Shown piece after piece: positions 37,160-44,211 of a stretch of DNA of 44,211 nt. Position numbers and translations under genes: made by a program. The notes under the pieces are model-generated. The model was not told the DNA's origin. It did no database searches and worked only from the letters and a program-made list of their open reading frames with translations. Each line of letters starts with the position of its first letter. Position 1 is the first letter of the stretch. The stretch comes from Rhodocyclaceae bacterium. GTDB lineage: Bacteria; Pseudomonadota; Gammaproteobacteria; Burkholderiales; Rhodocyclaceae. The stretch covers positions 1-44,211 of the forward strand of contig JARRBR010000007.1 in the NCBI GenBank assembly GCA_029982755.1, in the 5' to 3' direction.

Positions 37160-39912
37160 GCCTGATCGTCCTCGCGATGTCGATCGCAGCGCCGCTGGCC
37201 GGCCGTATGGGCGAGCGCGCGGGCTGGCTGCTGGCACTCGCGCCCCTGGCGGCCTTTGCCCATTTCCTGCTGCAGATGCCGCTGGTCGCCGGCGGTGGCG
37301 TCGTGGTGCAGACGCTGGCCTGGGTGCCGGCGCTCGACGTCGGCCTCACCTTGCGCCTCGATGGGCTGTCGCTGCTGTTTGCGCTGCTGATCACCGGCAT
37401 CGGCACGCTGATCGTGCTCTACGCCGGCGCCTACCTGTCCGACCACCATCACCTCGGCCGTTTCCACGCCTACCTGCTCGGCTTCATGGCGGCCATGCTC
37501 GGCCTCGTGCTGGCCGACGACATGATCGCGATGTTCGTGTTCTGGGAGCTGACGAGCGTCACCTCCTTCCTGCTGATCGCCTTCCAGCACGACAAGCCGG
37601 CATCGCGCCGCGCCGCGCTGCAGGCGCTGCTGATCACCGGCGGCGGCGGACTGGCGCTGCTCGCCGGGCTGATCCTGCTCGGCAACGTCGGCGGCAGCTG
37701 GCAGTTCTCCGCGCTGTCCGGCGGGGCGATCGCCGGGCACGCGCTCTACCCCGCGATCCTCGCGCTGGTGCTGATCGGCGCCTTCACCAAGTCGGCGCAG
37801 CTGCCCTTCCACCTCTGGCTGCCCAACGCGATGGCGGCGCCGACGCCGGTGTCGGCCTACCTGCACTCGGCGACCATGGTGAAGGCCGGCGTATACCTGC
37901 TCGCCCGCCTCAACCCGGCGCTCGGCGGCTCGCCGAGCTGGAGCACGATCCTGATCACCGTCGGCGCCGCCACCGCGCTCGTCGGCGCGGTGCTGGCGAT
38001 CCGCCAGACCGATCTCAAGCGCGTGCTCGCCTACACCACGGTCACCGTGCTCGGCCAGCTCACCATGCTGCTCGGCACCAACACCCATTACGGCCTGCAG
38101 GCCTTTGCCATCTACCTGGTGGCGCACGCCTTCTACAAGGCCGCGCTGTTCATGGCGGTGGGCGCCATCGACCACGCCACGGGCACGCGCCAGATCGCGC
38201 TGCTCGGCGGGCTGATCCGCCACATGCCGCTGACCGGCTTCGCGGTCGCGCTCGCCGCCTTCTCCAACGCCGGGCTGCCGCCCTTCTTCGGCTTCATCGC
38301 CAAGGAATTCAAGTACGCCGGCCTGATCGAGCTCGGCGTCGCGGGCTGGATCACCACCGCGGTGATGATCCTCACCAACGCCCTGCTGCTGACCGCCGCC
38401 GGCCTCGTCTTCGTGCGCGCCTTCCTCGGCCGCGAGGGGTGCTATCCGCACCCGCCGCACGAGGTGAGCCTGCCGATGTGGATCGGGCCGATGCTGCTGG
38501 CGATCGGCGGCTTCGTGTTCGGCGCCTTCAACAACCTCGCCGAGGTGTGGCTGATCGACGCCGCGGTGCAGGCGGTGTCGCGCACCGCAGTCCCTGTGCA
38601 CCTTTACCTGTGGGGCGGCTTCACACCGGCGCTGGTCGCCAGCCTGCTGACCGTCGCGCTCGGCGTGCTGTTCTACCTGCAGCGCACCCGGCTGCGGCGC
38701 CGACTGTCGCTGTGGCGGGTGCTGTGGCGGGTGAGCGGCGACATGATCTGGGACCGTCTGCTCAAGCGCATCTTCGCCTTCGCCACGCGCGTGGCCGACC
38801 ACTTCCAGCATGGCTCGCTGCGCCAGCACATCAGCTGGCTGGTGCTGGCGATCGCCGGCTTCGCGCTGATCGGCATCGTCGCCTCGACCGCGGACGAGCT
38901 CGTCTGGCCCGAGCTCACCAGCCCGCTCAACCTCGCCGCCGCGCTCGGCTGCGTGCTCGCGGTCGCGGGCGCGGCGGCGGCGGCGACCATGCCGGGGCGG
39001 GTGGCGCTGGTGGCCACGCTGGGCGCGAGCGGGCTGGGCATGGCGATGATCTTCCTCGCGTCGCGCGCACCCGACGTGGCGATCACGCAGCTGATGGTGG
39101 AGACGCTGACGGTGATCTTCCTCGCCCTGGTGCTGCGCCGCCTGCCGCCCACCCGGCTGGTGGGCTCGCGCAAGCCCGCGGCACGGCGCTTCCACGCGCT
39201 GGTGGCGGTCGTGCTCGGCGGCGTGGTCACGGCGATGATGCTGATGACGGTGAGCCAGCCGCTGCCCGGCGACATCGCGCGCTGGTACCTCGACAACAGC
39301 CTGCCCGGGGGCAAGGGCGCCAACGTGGTCAACGTGATCCTGGTGGACTTCCGCGCCCTCGACACCTTGGGCGAGATCCTCGTGGTCGGTCTCGCCGGCC
39401 TGGCGGCCGCAAGCCTGCTCGGCGGCGGACGGAACACGCACGCCGCGGGCACGGCGGGCGGCAGCAGCGCGCGCCACGGCCAGGGCGCGCGCGAGGGCAG
39501 CGCCGACTTCGGCTCGGTGCTGCTGCGCCAGGCGATCCTGCCGCTGTCCGGACTGCTGGCGGTGGTGTCGCTGGTGCTGCTGTGGCGCGGCCACAACCTG
39601 CCCGGCGGCGGCTTCATCGGCGGCCTGGTGGCGGCCAGTGCCACGGTGCTGCTGGCGCTGGCCTTCGGCGTCGAGCGTGCGCGGGCGGTGCTGCGGGTGC
39701 CGCCGGTGGCGATGCTGGCGATCGGGCTGGCGGTAGCGGCCGCGGCGGGCGTGGTCGGCCTGGTGCAGGGCGAGGCCTTCCTCACCGGCAACTGGGTCTT
39801 CCCCGGCGGACTGGCGCTGGGCACGCCGCTGCTGTTCGACGTCGGCGTGTTCCTGACCGTGCTCGGCGCGGTGCTGCACATGCTGCTGCGACTGATCGAG
39901 CGGGAGGCCTGA
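37144..39912 (+). CDS. mrpA: Mrp Na+(K+)/H+ antiporter subunit A (MrpA-MrpB fusion)
   Basis: This 922-residue protein is the large antiporter subunit, homologous to respiratory complex I NuoL. The antiporter core carries the essential Glu of helix 5, FVFWELTSVTSF (Glu135), and the Lys in LHSATMVKAGVY. After the core come an MbhD/DUF4040-type segment (around residues 600-680) and a C-terminal MrpB domain (HNLPGGGFIGGLVAASATV). This makes it the fused A+B subunit of six-gene (PhaAB-type) operons. A stop codon lies two codons upstream in frame, so the start is GTG 37144. It acts in Na+ or K+ extrusion and pH homeostasis as part of the complex. Confidence 0.95.
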   Translation: MLASIGLIVLAMSIAAPLAGRMGERAGWLLALAPLAAFAHFLLQMPLVAGGGVVVQTLAWVPALDVGLTLRLDGLSLLFALLITGIGTLIVLYAGAYLSDHHHLGRFHAYLLGFMAAMLGLVLADDMIAMFVFWELTSVTSFLLIAFQHDKPASRRAALQALLITGGGGLALLAGLILLGNVGGSWQFSALSGGAIAGHALYPAILALVLIGAFTKSAQLPFHLWLPNAMAAPTPVSAYLHSATMVKAGVYLLARLNPALGGSPSWSTILITVGAATALVGAVLAIRQTDLKRVLAYTTVTVLGQLTMLLGTNTHYGLQAFAIYLVAHAFYKAALFMAVGAIDHATGTRQIALLGGLIRHMPLTGFAVALAAFSNAGLPPFFGFIAKEFKYAGLIELGVAGWITTAVMILTNALLLTAAGLVFVRAFLGREGCYPHPPHEVSLPMWIGPMLLAIGGFVFGAFNNLAEVWLIDAAVQAVSRTAVPVHLYLWGGFTPALVASLLTVALGVLFYLQRTRLRRRLSLWRVLWRVSGDMIWDRLLKRIFAFATRVADHFQHGSLRQHISWLVLAIAGFALIGIVASTADELVWPELTSPLNLAAALGCVLAVAGAAAAATMPGRVALVATLGASGLGMAMIFLASRAPDVAITQLMVETLTVIFLALVLRRLPPTRLVGSRKPAARRFHALVAVVLGGVVTAMMLMTVSQPLPGDIARWYLDNSLPGGKGANVVNVILVDFRALDTLGEILVVGLAGLAAASLLGGGRNTHAAGTAGGSSARHGQGAREGSADFGSVLLRQAILPLSGLLAVVSLVLLWRGHNLPGGGFIGGLVAASATVLLALAFGVERARAVLRVPPVAMLAIGLAVAAAAGVVGLVQGEAFLTGNWVFPGGLALGTPLLFDVGVFLTVLGAVLHMLLRLIEREA

Positions 39913-39914
39913 GC

Positions 39915-40418
39915 ATGGAAATCATCGTTTCCGTCACTGTCGGCCTGCTGGTGGCGATCGGCATCTGGATGCTGCTCGACCGCGGCCTGCTGCGGGTGGT
40001 GCTGGGCATCGTGGTCCTCGGCAACGGGGTGAACCTGGCGGTGTTCTCCGCCGGGCGGCTGGACGGGCGCGCCGCGGCCTTCGTCACCGAGGCCGGCGCG
40101 CCGGCGCTCGCCGCCAACCCGCTGCCGCAGGCGCTGGTGCTGACCGCGATCGTCATCGGCTTCGCGCTGTTCGTGTTCGCACTCGCGGTGCTCAAGCGCA
40201 GCTTCGAGCTGCACGGCAACGTCGAGACCGACCGCATCACTGCGGTGGCGGAGAAGCCGGCGCCGGACCTGCCCGCGCCGGCGGCCGCACAGCCCGCGAC
40301 GCCCGCTTCCGGGGCTGCAGCGGCAGCAACGACGACAGCCACAGCTGGCACGAAGCCGGCCTCGCCACCTGCCGCCCTGGGCGCGGGAAAGGGTGCCGCA
40401 GCGGGAACGCGCACATGA
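39915..40418 (+). CDS. mrpC: Mrp antiporter subunit C
   Basis: This 167-residue protein is a NuoK homologue with three helices (about 4-20, 27-45, 73-95), including VVLGIVVLGNGVNLAVF and the conserved block LPQALVLTAIVIGFA. From about residue 112 the chain becomes a low-complexity Ala/Pro/Thr tail of some 50 residues, making it longer than the usual 110-125. It begins two bases after mrpA and overlaps mrpD by four bases. Confidence 0.95.
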   Translation: MEIIVSVTVGLLVAIGIWMLLDRGLLRVVLGIVVLGNGVNLAVFSAGRLDGRAAAFVTEAGAPALAANPLPQALVLTAIVIGFALFVFALAVLKRSFELHGNVETDRITAVAEKPAPDLPAPAAAQPATPASGAAAAATTTATAGTKPASPPAALGAGKGAAAGTRT

Positions 40419-41905
40419 ACGCGCTGATCGTCTCCCCGCTGCTGATCCCGCTCGCCACCCTGGTGGCGACCCTGCTCGCACGCCCTTCCCCGCGCCTGGT
40501 GACGGCGCTCAGCCTGGCCGGCGCGCTCGCCCTCACCGCGGCCGGACTGGTGCTGGTGGGCCTGGCCGCGCAGGGGCAGATCCTCGCCGCCCAGGCCGGC
40601 GGCTGGGCCGCACCCTACGGCATCACGCTGGTGATCGACCGCCTGTCGGCGGCGATGGTCGCCATCACCGGCATCGTCGGCACCGCCACCCTGGTGTTCG
40701 CGCTTGCGCGCGACGAGGACCCGGCGCGCGGACGCGACTTCCACCCGCTGGTGCATGGTCTGCTGGTGGGCGTGTGCGGCGCCTTCGTCACCGGCGACGT
40801 GTTCAACCTCTACGTCTGGTTCGAGGTGCTGCTGGTCGGCTCCTTCGCCCTGCTGGTGCTCGGCGGCGGCAAGCGCCGCCTCTCCGGCACCGTGGTCTAC
40901 GTGGTGCTGAACCTGGTGGCGACGATGATGTTCCTGCTCGCCGCCGGCATGCTCTACGGCGCCAGCGGCAGCCTCAACATGGCCTTGCTGGCGCGGGCCT
41001 TCGCCGCCGGCGAGGTGCCGGCCACGGCGCACGCGGCGGTGGTGCTGATGCTGACCGCGTTCTCGATCAAGGCCGCGCTGTTCCCGGTGTTCGGCTGGCT
41101 GCCGGCGTCCTACCACGTGGCGTGGACGCCGGTGTCGGCGCTCTTTGCCGGCCTGCTCACCAAGGTCGGGGTGTATGCGCTGATCCGCCTGGTCACGCTG
41201 TTCTGGCCGGACGCGGGCGTCGCCCACGAGGTGCTGCTGTGGGTGGCGTGCGCGACCATGCTGATCGGCGTGCTCGGCGCCGCGGCCCAGGTCGAGGTTC
41301 GGCGCATCCTGTCCTTCCACATCGTCAGCCAGGTCGGCTACATGATCCTGGGGCTGGCGCTGGCCACGCCGCTGGCGCTCGCCGGCGCGGTGTTCTACCT
41401 GATCCACCACATCGTGGTGAAGGCCAACCTGTTCTTCATCGGCGGCATCGCGGCGCGCCTGACCGGCTCGGAACGGCTGGCGGCGATGGGCGGGCTGTAC
41501 GCGCGTGCGCCCTGGCTGGCGATCCTGTTCGCGATCCCCGCGCTGTCGCTGGCCGGGATCCCGCCGCTGTCGGGCTTCTGGGCCAAGTTCGTGCTGGTCA
41601 AGGCCAGCCTGGACGCGGGCGCGTGGATCGCGGCCGCGGTGGCGCTGGTCACCGGCATCTTCACCCTGCTGTCGATGAGCAAGATCTGGAACGAGGCCTT
41701 CCTCAAGCCGCATCCGGGCGGCGCAGCCGGCGAGCGCAGCGGCGGCGGGCAGCAGCCGGCGCTGTGGGCGGTGGGCGGGCTCGCGGCGCTGACGGTGGCG
41801 ATCGGCCTCGGCGCCGGGCCGGTGATGGACTACGCGGTCGCCGCTGCGGAGCAGCTCGGCGCGCCCGCCGCCTACATCGCCGCAGTCACCGCCGGCGGAG
41901 CCTGA
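40415..41905 (+). CDS. mrpD: Mrp antiporter subunit D
   Basis: This 496-residue protein is a NuoM/N homologue with about 14 helices. Glu137 in FNLYVWFEVLLVGSF falls on the essential MrpD glutamate, and LLTKVGVYALIR carries the paired Lys. It forms the second proton/cation channel unit with MrpA. Its start overlaps mrpC by four bases and mrpE follows after two. Confidence 0.97.
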   Translation: MNALIVSPLLIPLATLVATLLARPSPRLVTALSLAGALALTAAGLVLVGLAAQGQILAAQAGGWAAPYGITLVIDRLSAAMVAITGIVGTATLVFALARDEDPARGRDFHPLVHGLLVGVCGAFVTGDVFNLYVWFEVLLVGSFALLVLGGGKRRLSGTVVYVVLNLVATMMFLLAAGMLYGASGSLNMALLARAFAAGEVPATAHAAVVLMLTAFSIKAALFPVFGWLPASYHVAWTPVSALFAGLLTKVGVYALIRLVTLFWPDAGVAHEVLLWVACATMLIGVLGAAAQVEVRRILSFHIVSQVGYMILGLALATPLALAGAVFYLIHHIVVKANLFFIGGIAARLTGSERLAAMGGLYARAPWLAILFAIPALSLAGIPPLSGFWAKFVLVKASLDAGAWIAAAVALVTGIFTLLSMSKIWNEAFLKPHPGGAAGERSGGGQQPALWAVGGLAALTVAIGLGAGPVMDYAVAAAEQLGAPAAYIAAVTAGGA

Positions 41906-41907
41906 AC

Positions 41908-42420
41908 ATGCTCGGACTGCACATCCTGCTCGCGGTCGGCCTGGCCGCCTTCGCCGGCGCGGCGAACCCGCTCGGCGTGGCGGCCGCCTTCGTCGTCATC
42001 TACGTCGCGCTGCGCCTGGCGCGGCAACTGCTCGGTATCGAGCGCTACCTGCGCCGGCTCGAGATCGGCGTCGCCTTCGCCGCCTGGTTCATCGGCGAGG
42101 TCTTCCGCGCCACCCTCGACGTCGCGCGCATCGTGCTCGCACGCGAGGTCGCGCCGCAGCCGGCGGTGATCGCGCTGCGCCTGCGCCGGCCGGGCGACCG
42201 CTTCGCCACCGTGCTCGGCGCGCTGCTCACCCTCACGCCCGGCACCATGGCGCTCGACTACCGACCGCAGACGGGCGTGATGTACATCCACGCCCTCGAC
42301 GCCGGCAACGCCGAAGGCGTGGAAGCCGGCGTGCGCGAAATCGAGCGCCGGCTGCTGCGCTGGCTGGACGCGGGGAACGCGACCGCCGCCGAACGCACCC
42401 ACGGAGGAACGGACACATGA
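41908..42420 (+). CDS. mrpE: Mrp antiporter subunit E
   Basis: This 170-residue protein has hydrophobic N-terminal helices and the MrpE core LLTLTPGTMALDY, followed by a small soluble domain with MYIHALDA. This subunit helps assemble the Mrp complex. It overlaps mrpF by four bases (ATGA). Confidence 0.96.
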   Translation: MLGLHILLAVGLAAFAGAANPLGVAAAFVVIYVALRLARQLLGIERYLRRLEIGVAFAAWFIGEVFRATLDVARIVLAREVAPQPAVIALRLRRPGDRFATVLGALLTLTPGTMALDYRPQTGVMYIHALDAGNAEGVEAGVREIERRLLRWLDAGNATAAERTHGGTDT

Positions 42421-42785
42421 ACGCCGAGATCGCAGGCGCGGCCTGGGTGTTGCCGCTCACCTTCGCGGCGCTGGGCCTGAGCGCGGCGCTGGTCCTGATC
42501 CGCCTGATCCGCGGCCCGCGCGCGGTCGACCGGGTGGTGGCGATCGACGCGCTGACCATGATCGCGATCGCCACCATCGCCCTCTTCGCCCTCGCCACCA
42601 CCGAGCCGATGCTGCTCGACGCGGCGGTCGTGCTGGCGCTGATGGCCTTCCTCGGCACCGCCGCGTTCATCCTGCTCTTCCGCCGCCGCGGCCGCGGGCC
42701 GGACGAGGCGGTGACGTGGCGGGACAAGGCGCCCGTCGAAGGCGGGACGGTGCCCGCGGCGTCGGGCCGGGAGGAGCGGCGGTGA
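42417..42785 (+). CDS. mrpF: Mrp antiporter subunit F
   Basis: This 122-residue protein has three helices with the MrpF motif RLIRGPRAVDRVVAIDALTMIAIA. A polar, charged C-terminal tail of about 35 residues follows. Its start overlaps mrpE and its end overlaps mrpG, so the whole set is translationally chained. Confidence 0.96.
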   Translation: MNAEIAGAAWVLPLTFAALGLSAALVLIRLIRGPRAVDRVVAIDALTMIAIATIALFALATTEPMLLDAAVVLALMAFLGTAAFILLFRRRGRGPDEAVTWRDKAPVEGGTVPAASGREERR

Positions 42786-43141
42786 GCGCGTTCCTGCCCT
42801 GGCTGTCGTCGGCCCTGCTGCTGCTCGGCAGCGTGATCGGCCTGATCGGCGCGATCGGCGTGCTGCGCCTGCCCGACAGCTATACCCGCATGCATTCGGC
42901 GAGCAAGGCGGGCGCACTCGGCACGGCGCTGATCCTGGCCGGCACGGCGGCGGCGAGCGAAGGCGCCTTCGCGCTCGCCGCGCTGTTCGCCGCCGGCGTG
43001 CTGCTCGCCACCGCCCCGCTGGCCGCCCACGCCATGGCGCGCGCCGCGCATCGGGCAGGGATCACGCCGCAGACGGGGCCGCTCGGGGATGCGCTTGCAG
43101 ACGCAGAAGGCGACGGCGAGGATGCGCCGCTGCGCACTTGA
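42782..43141 (+). CDS. mrpG: Mrp antiporter subunit G
   Basis: This 119-residue protein starts with GTG at 42782, inside the mrpF stop region. Three helices and the MrpG signature GVLRLPDSYTRMHSASKAGALG are present. An acidic tail ends the protein. It is the last gene of the operon. The 237 bases after it hold no gene but do hold a possible structured RNA element. Confidence 0.96.
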   Translation: MSAFLPWLSSALLLLGSVIGLIGAIGVLRLPDSYTRMHSASKAGALGTALILAGTAAASEGAFALAALFAAGVLLATAPLAAHAMARAAHRAGITPQTGPLGDALADAEGDGEDAPLRT

Positions 43142-43207
43142 GGAAGACCGTTTCTGGTCGTCGGCGCTTGCTTTCCGTCGGGTGGCACCCACGCTCCCCG
43201 GATGCGT

Positions 43208-43283
43208 GCGGGGTGTTCCTGAAGGGGCGAGGACTGTCCGGGCCCGACGGGCGAGTTCCGCAGCACCGGAAGGAATACCCCGC
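43208..43283. other. Predicted structured element between mrpG and pseudouridine synthase
   Basis: Closing strands GCGGGGTGTTCC (43208-43219) and GGAATACCCCGC (43272-43283) pair over 12 positions with one G-T. Inside, GCCC/GGGC and TTCCG/CGGAA small hairpins are possible, giving a branched shape. Neither strand shows a U-tract. It lies between convergent genes, so it may stabilise or end either transcript. Found by eye and unfolded. Confidence 0.4.
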
Positions 43284-43378
43284 GCGCGTCATCGCAGCCG
43301 GCCATGGCGCCGAGAAGGTTTCCGTCTTGACGAACTCGAGGCGCGCAACACAATGCCGCACCATTCGCCCCGCCCCGC

Positions 43379-44211
43379 TCACCCGAAGCGCTCGTCCTCG
43401 CGCAGGTAACGCCACTGCCCGAGCGGCAGATCGCCCAGCTTCACCCGGCCGATCCGCACCCGCTTCAGCCCCACCACCTTCAGCCCCACGAGCTCGCACA
43501 TGCGGCGGATCTGGCGCTTGCGGCCCTCGCGCAACACGAAGCGCAGCTGGTCGTCGTTGATCCACTCGACCTGCGCCGGGCGCAACGGGCGGTCGTCCAG
43601 CCACAGGCCGTGATTCAGCAGTGCAAGGCCGTTCTCCGCCAGCGTGCCCTCGACGCGGACGATGTACTCCTTGTCGATCGCCGAGTCCTCGCCGATCAGC
43701 TGGCGCGCGACACGGCCGTCCTGGGTCAGCACCAGCAGGCCGGTGGAGTCGATGTCCAGCCGGCCGGCGGGGGCGAGGTTCTTCAGCTGGCTGGGGTGGA
43801 AGCGCTGCGCGCTGTCGCGGTCGAACTGGTTGTCGGCGCCGATCAGGCTGACCGCGGGCGCGTAGCCCGGCTCGGGCTGGCCGGAGACGTAGCCGACCGG
43901 CTTGTGCAGCAGGATGGTCACGCGCTGCTGCTGCGTGCGGGTGGCCTCGGGGGCGAGCGTCACGCGCGCCTCGGGGTCGATGCGCACGCCGAGCTCGGAT
44001 ACGCGCTTGCCCTCGACGAAGACCCAGCCGCGCTCGATGAACTCGTCGGCCTCGCGCCGCGAGCAGATGCCGCGTTCGGCCATCATCTTGGACAGGCGCA
44101 CGCCCTCGGGCGACCCCTCGCCGTCGACGCGCGGCGGACGCGGCTCGGCCGGGGCAGCGGCGCGCGCTGCATCGGTCTTCCTGCGCGCCGGCGCCGGGCG
44201 CGGCGCCGCGG
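43379..44211 (-). CDS. RsuA/RluB-family pseudouridine synthase (partial, N-terminus off window)
   Basis: An S4 RNA-binding domain ([20 protein letters not shown]) is followed by the synthase domain. That domain carries the catalytic Asp in [18 protein letters not shown] and the C-terminal [13 protein letters not shown] motif. It modifies a uridine in ribosomal RNA; which one is not clear (RluB, RluE, RluF and RsuA are related). An in-frame GTG at 44101 could start a compact protein. However, the frame stays open to the right edge as an Ala/Pro/Arg-rich extension of at least 36 codons, as in RluB-type proteins. I therefore treat the gene as partial. Confidence 0.9.
   Translation of the reverse strand, partial: AAPRPAPARRKTDAARAAAPAEPRPPRVDGEGSPEGVRLSKMMAERGICSRREADEFIERGWVFVEGKRVSELGVRIDPEARVTLAPEATRTQQQRVTILLHKPVGYVSGQPEPGYAPAVSLIGADNQFDRDSAQRFHPSQLKNLAPAGRLDIDSTGLLVLTQDGRVARQLIGEDSAIDKEYIVRVEGTLAENGLALLNHGLWLDDRPLRPAQVEWINDDQLRFVLREGRKRQIRRMCELVGLKVVGLKRVRIGRVKLGDLPLGQWRYLREDERFG

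Noticed and set aside
43225-43250. Resemblance to an RNase P RNA segment (GAGGACTGTCCGGGC)
   Set aside because: Only a short stretch is similar; the rest of the RNase P core is absent from the 237-base gap.
43062-43604. Minus-strand open frame spanning the mrpG-pseudouridine synthase gap
   Set aside because: It overlaps two well-supported genes in other frames, its composition is antisense-like, and no family motif is visible.

Overview
The window reads as chromosomal DNA of a GC-rich (about 70% by eye), respiratory betaproteobacterium. The best match is the Rhodocyclales (Thauera/Azoarcus/Aromatoleum type). This rests on gene content: an acxABC acetone carboxylase set with its sigma-54 activator, an adjacent acyl-CoA ligase, FNR-like sites and a six-gene Mrp antiporter. 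The genus is an inference. I saw no rRNA, tRNA, CRISPR array, transposase or phage gene.

Layout. (1) 1-4046, minus strand: four genes joined by 4-base overlaps, DUF3348, DUF802, a MotB/OmpA-type protein and DUF2894 (cut by the left edge). The DUF802 protein carries a MotA/TolQ/ExbB-like membrane core and a very long coiled-coil tail. Its partner has the MotB transmembrane Asp and an OmpA peptidoglycan-binding domain. The pair has the architecture of ZorAB-type ion-driven motors and is the best candidate here for an undescribed system. (2) 4147-8435, minus: an RND efflux pump and its lipoprotein adaptor. (3) 8660-11744, plus: sigma-70 promoter, TPP riboswitch, thiD, thiC and terminator. (4) 11798-22948: ketone/secondary-alcohol region. 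A secondary alcohol dehydrogenase sits behind an FNR-type site with exact class II spacing. On the other strand lie the activator acxR, an acetoacetate:CoA ligase-like gene, a small alcohol dehydrogenase remnant and acxCBA. Sigma-54 promoters precede both acxA and acxR. A shared 17-bp motif, 15/17 identical, lies about 150 bp upstream of each predicted start and is a candidate AcxR enhancer. The implied route is isopropanol to acetone to acetoacetate to acetoacetyl-CoA.

(5) 23049-29546: a SWIM-SNF2 helicase-like ATPase, an OmpA-family lipoprotein, the fluoride channel crcB and glnS. (6) 29563-31729, minus: a Slam-type outer-membrane protein and a TbpB-like surface lipoprotein, a translocator/substrate pair. 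(7) 32237-36524, plus: a MacAB-like exporter with one adaptor, one ATPase and two FtsX-type permeases. (8) 36611-43141, plus: a 71-residue Cys-rich protein behind FNR-like and CRP-like sites, then a structured leader with a 13-codon overlapping reading frame, then mrpA(B)CDEFG. (9) 43379 to the right edge, minus: an RsuA/RluB-family pseudouridine synthase whose N-terminus runs off the window.

All family assignments come from reading motifs in the translated sequence. No database search, folding or composition calculation was run.
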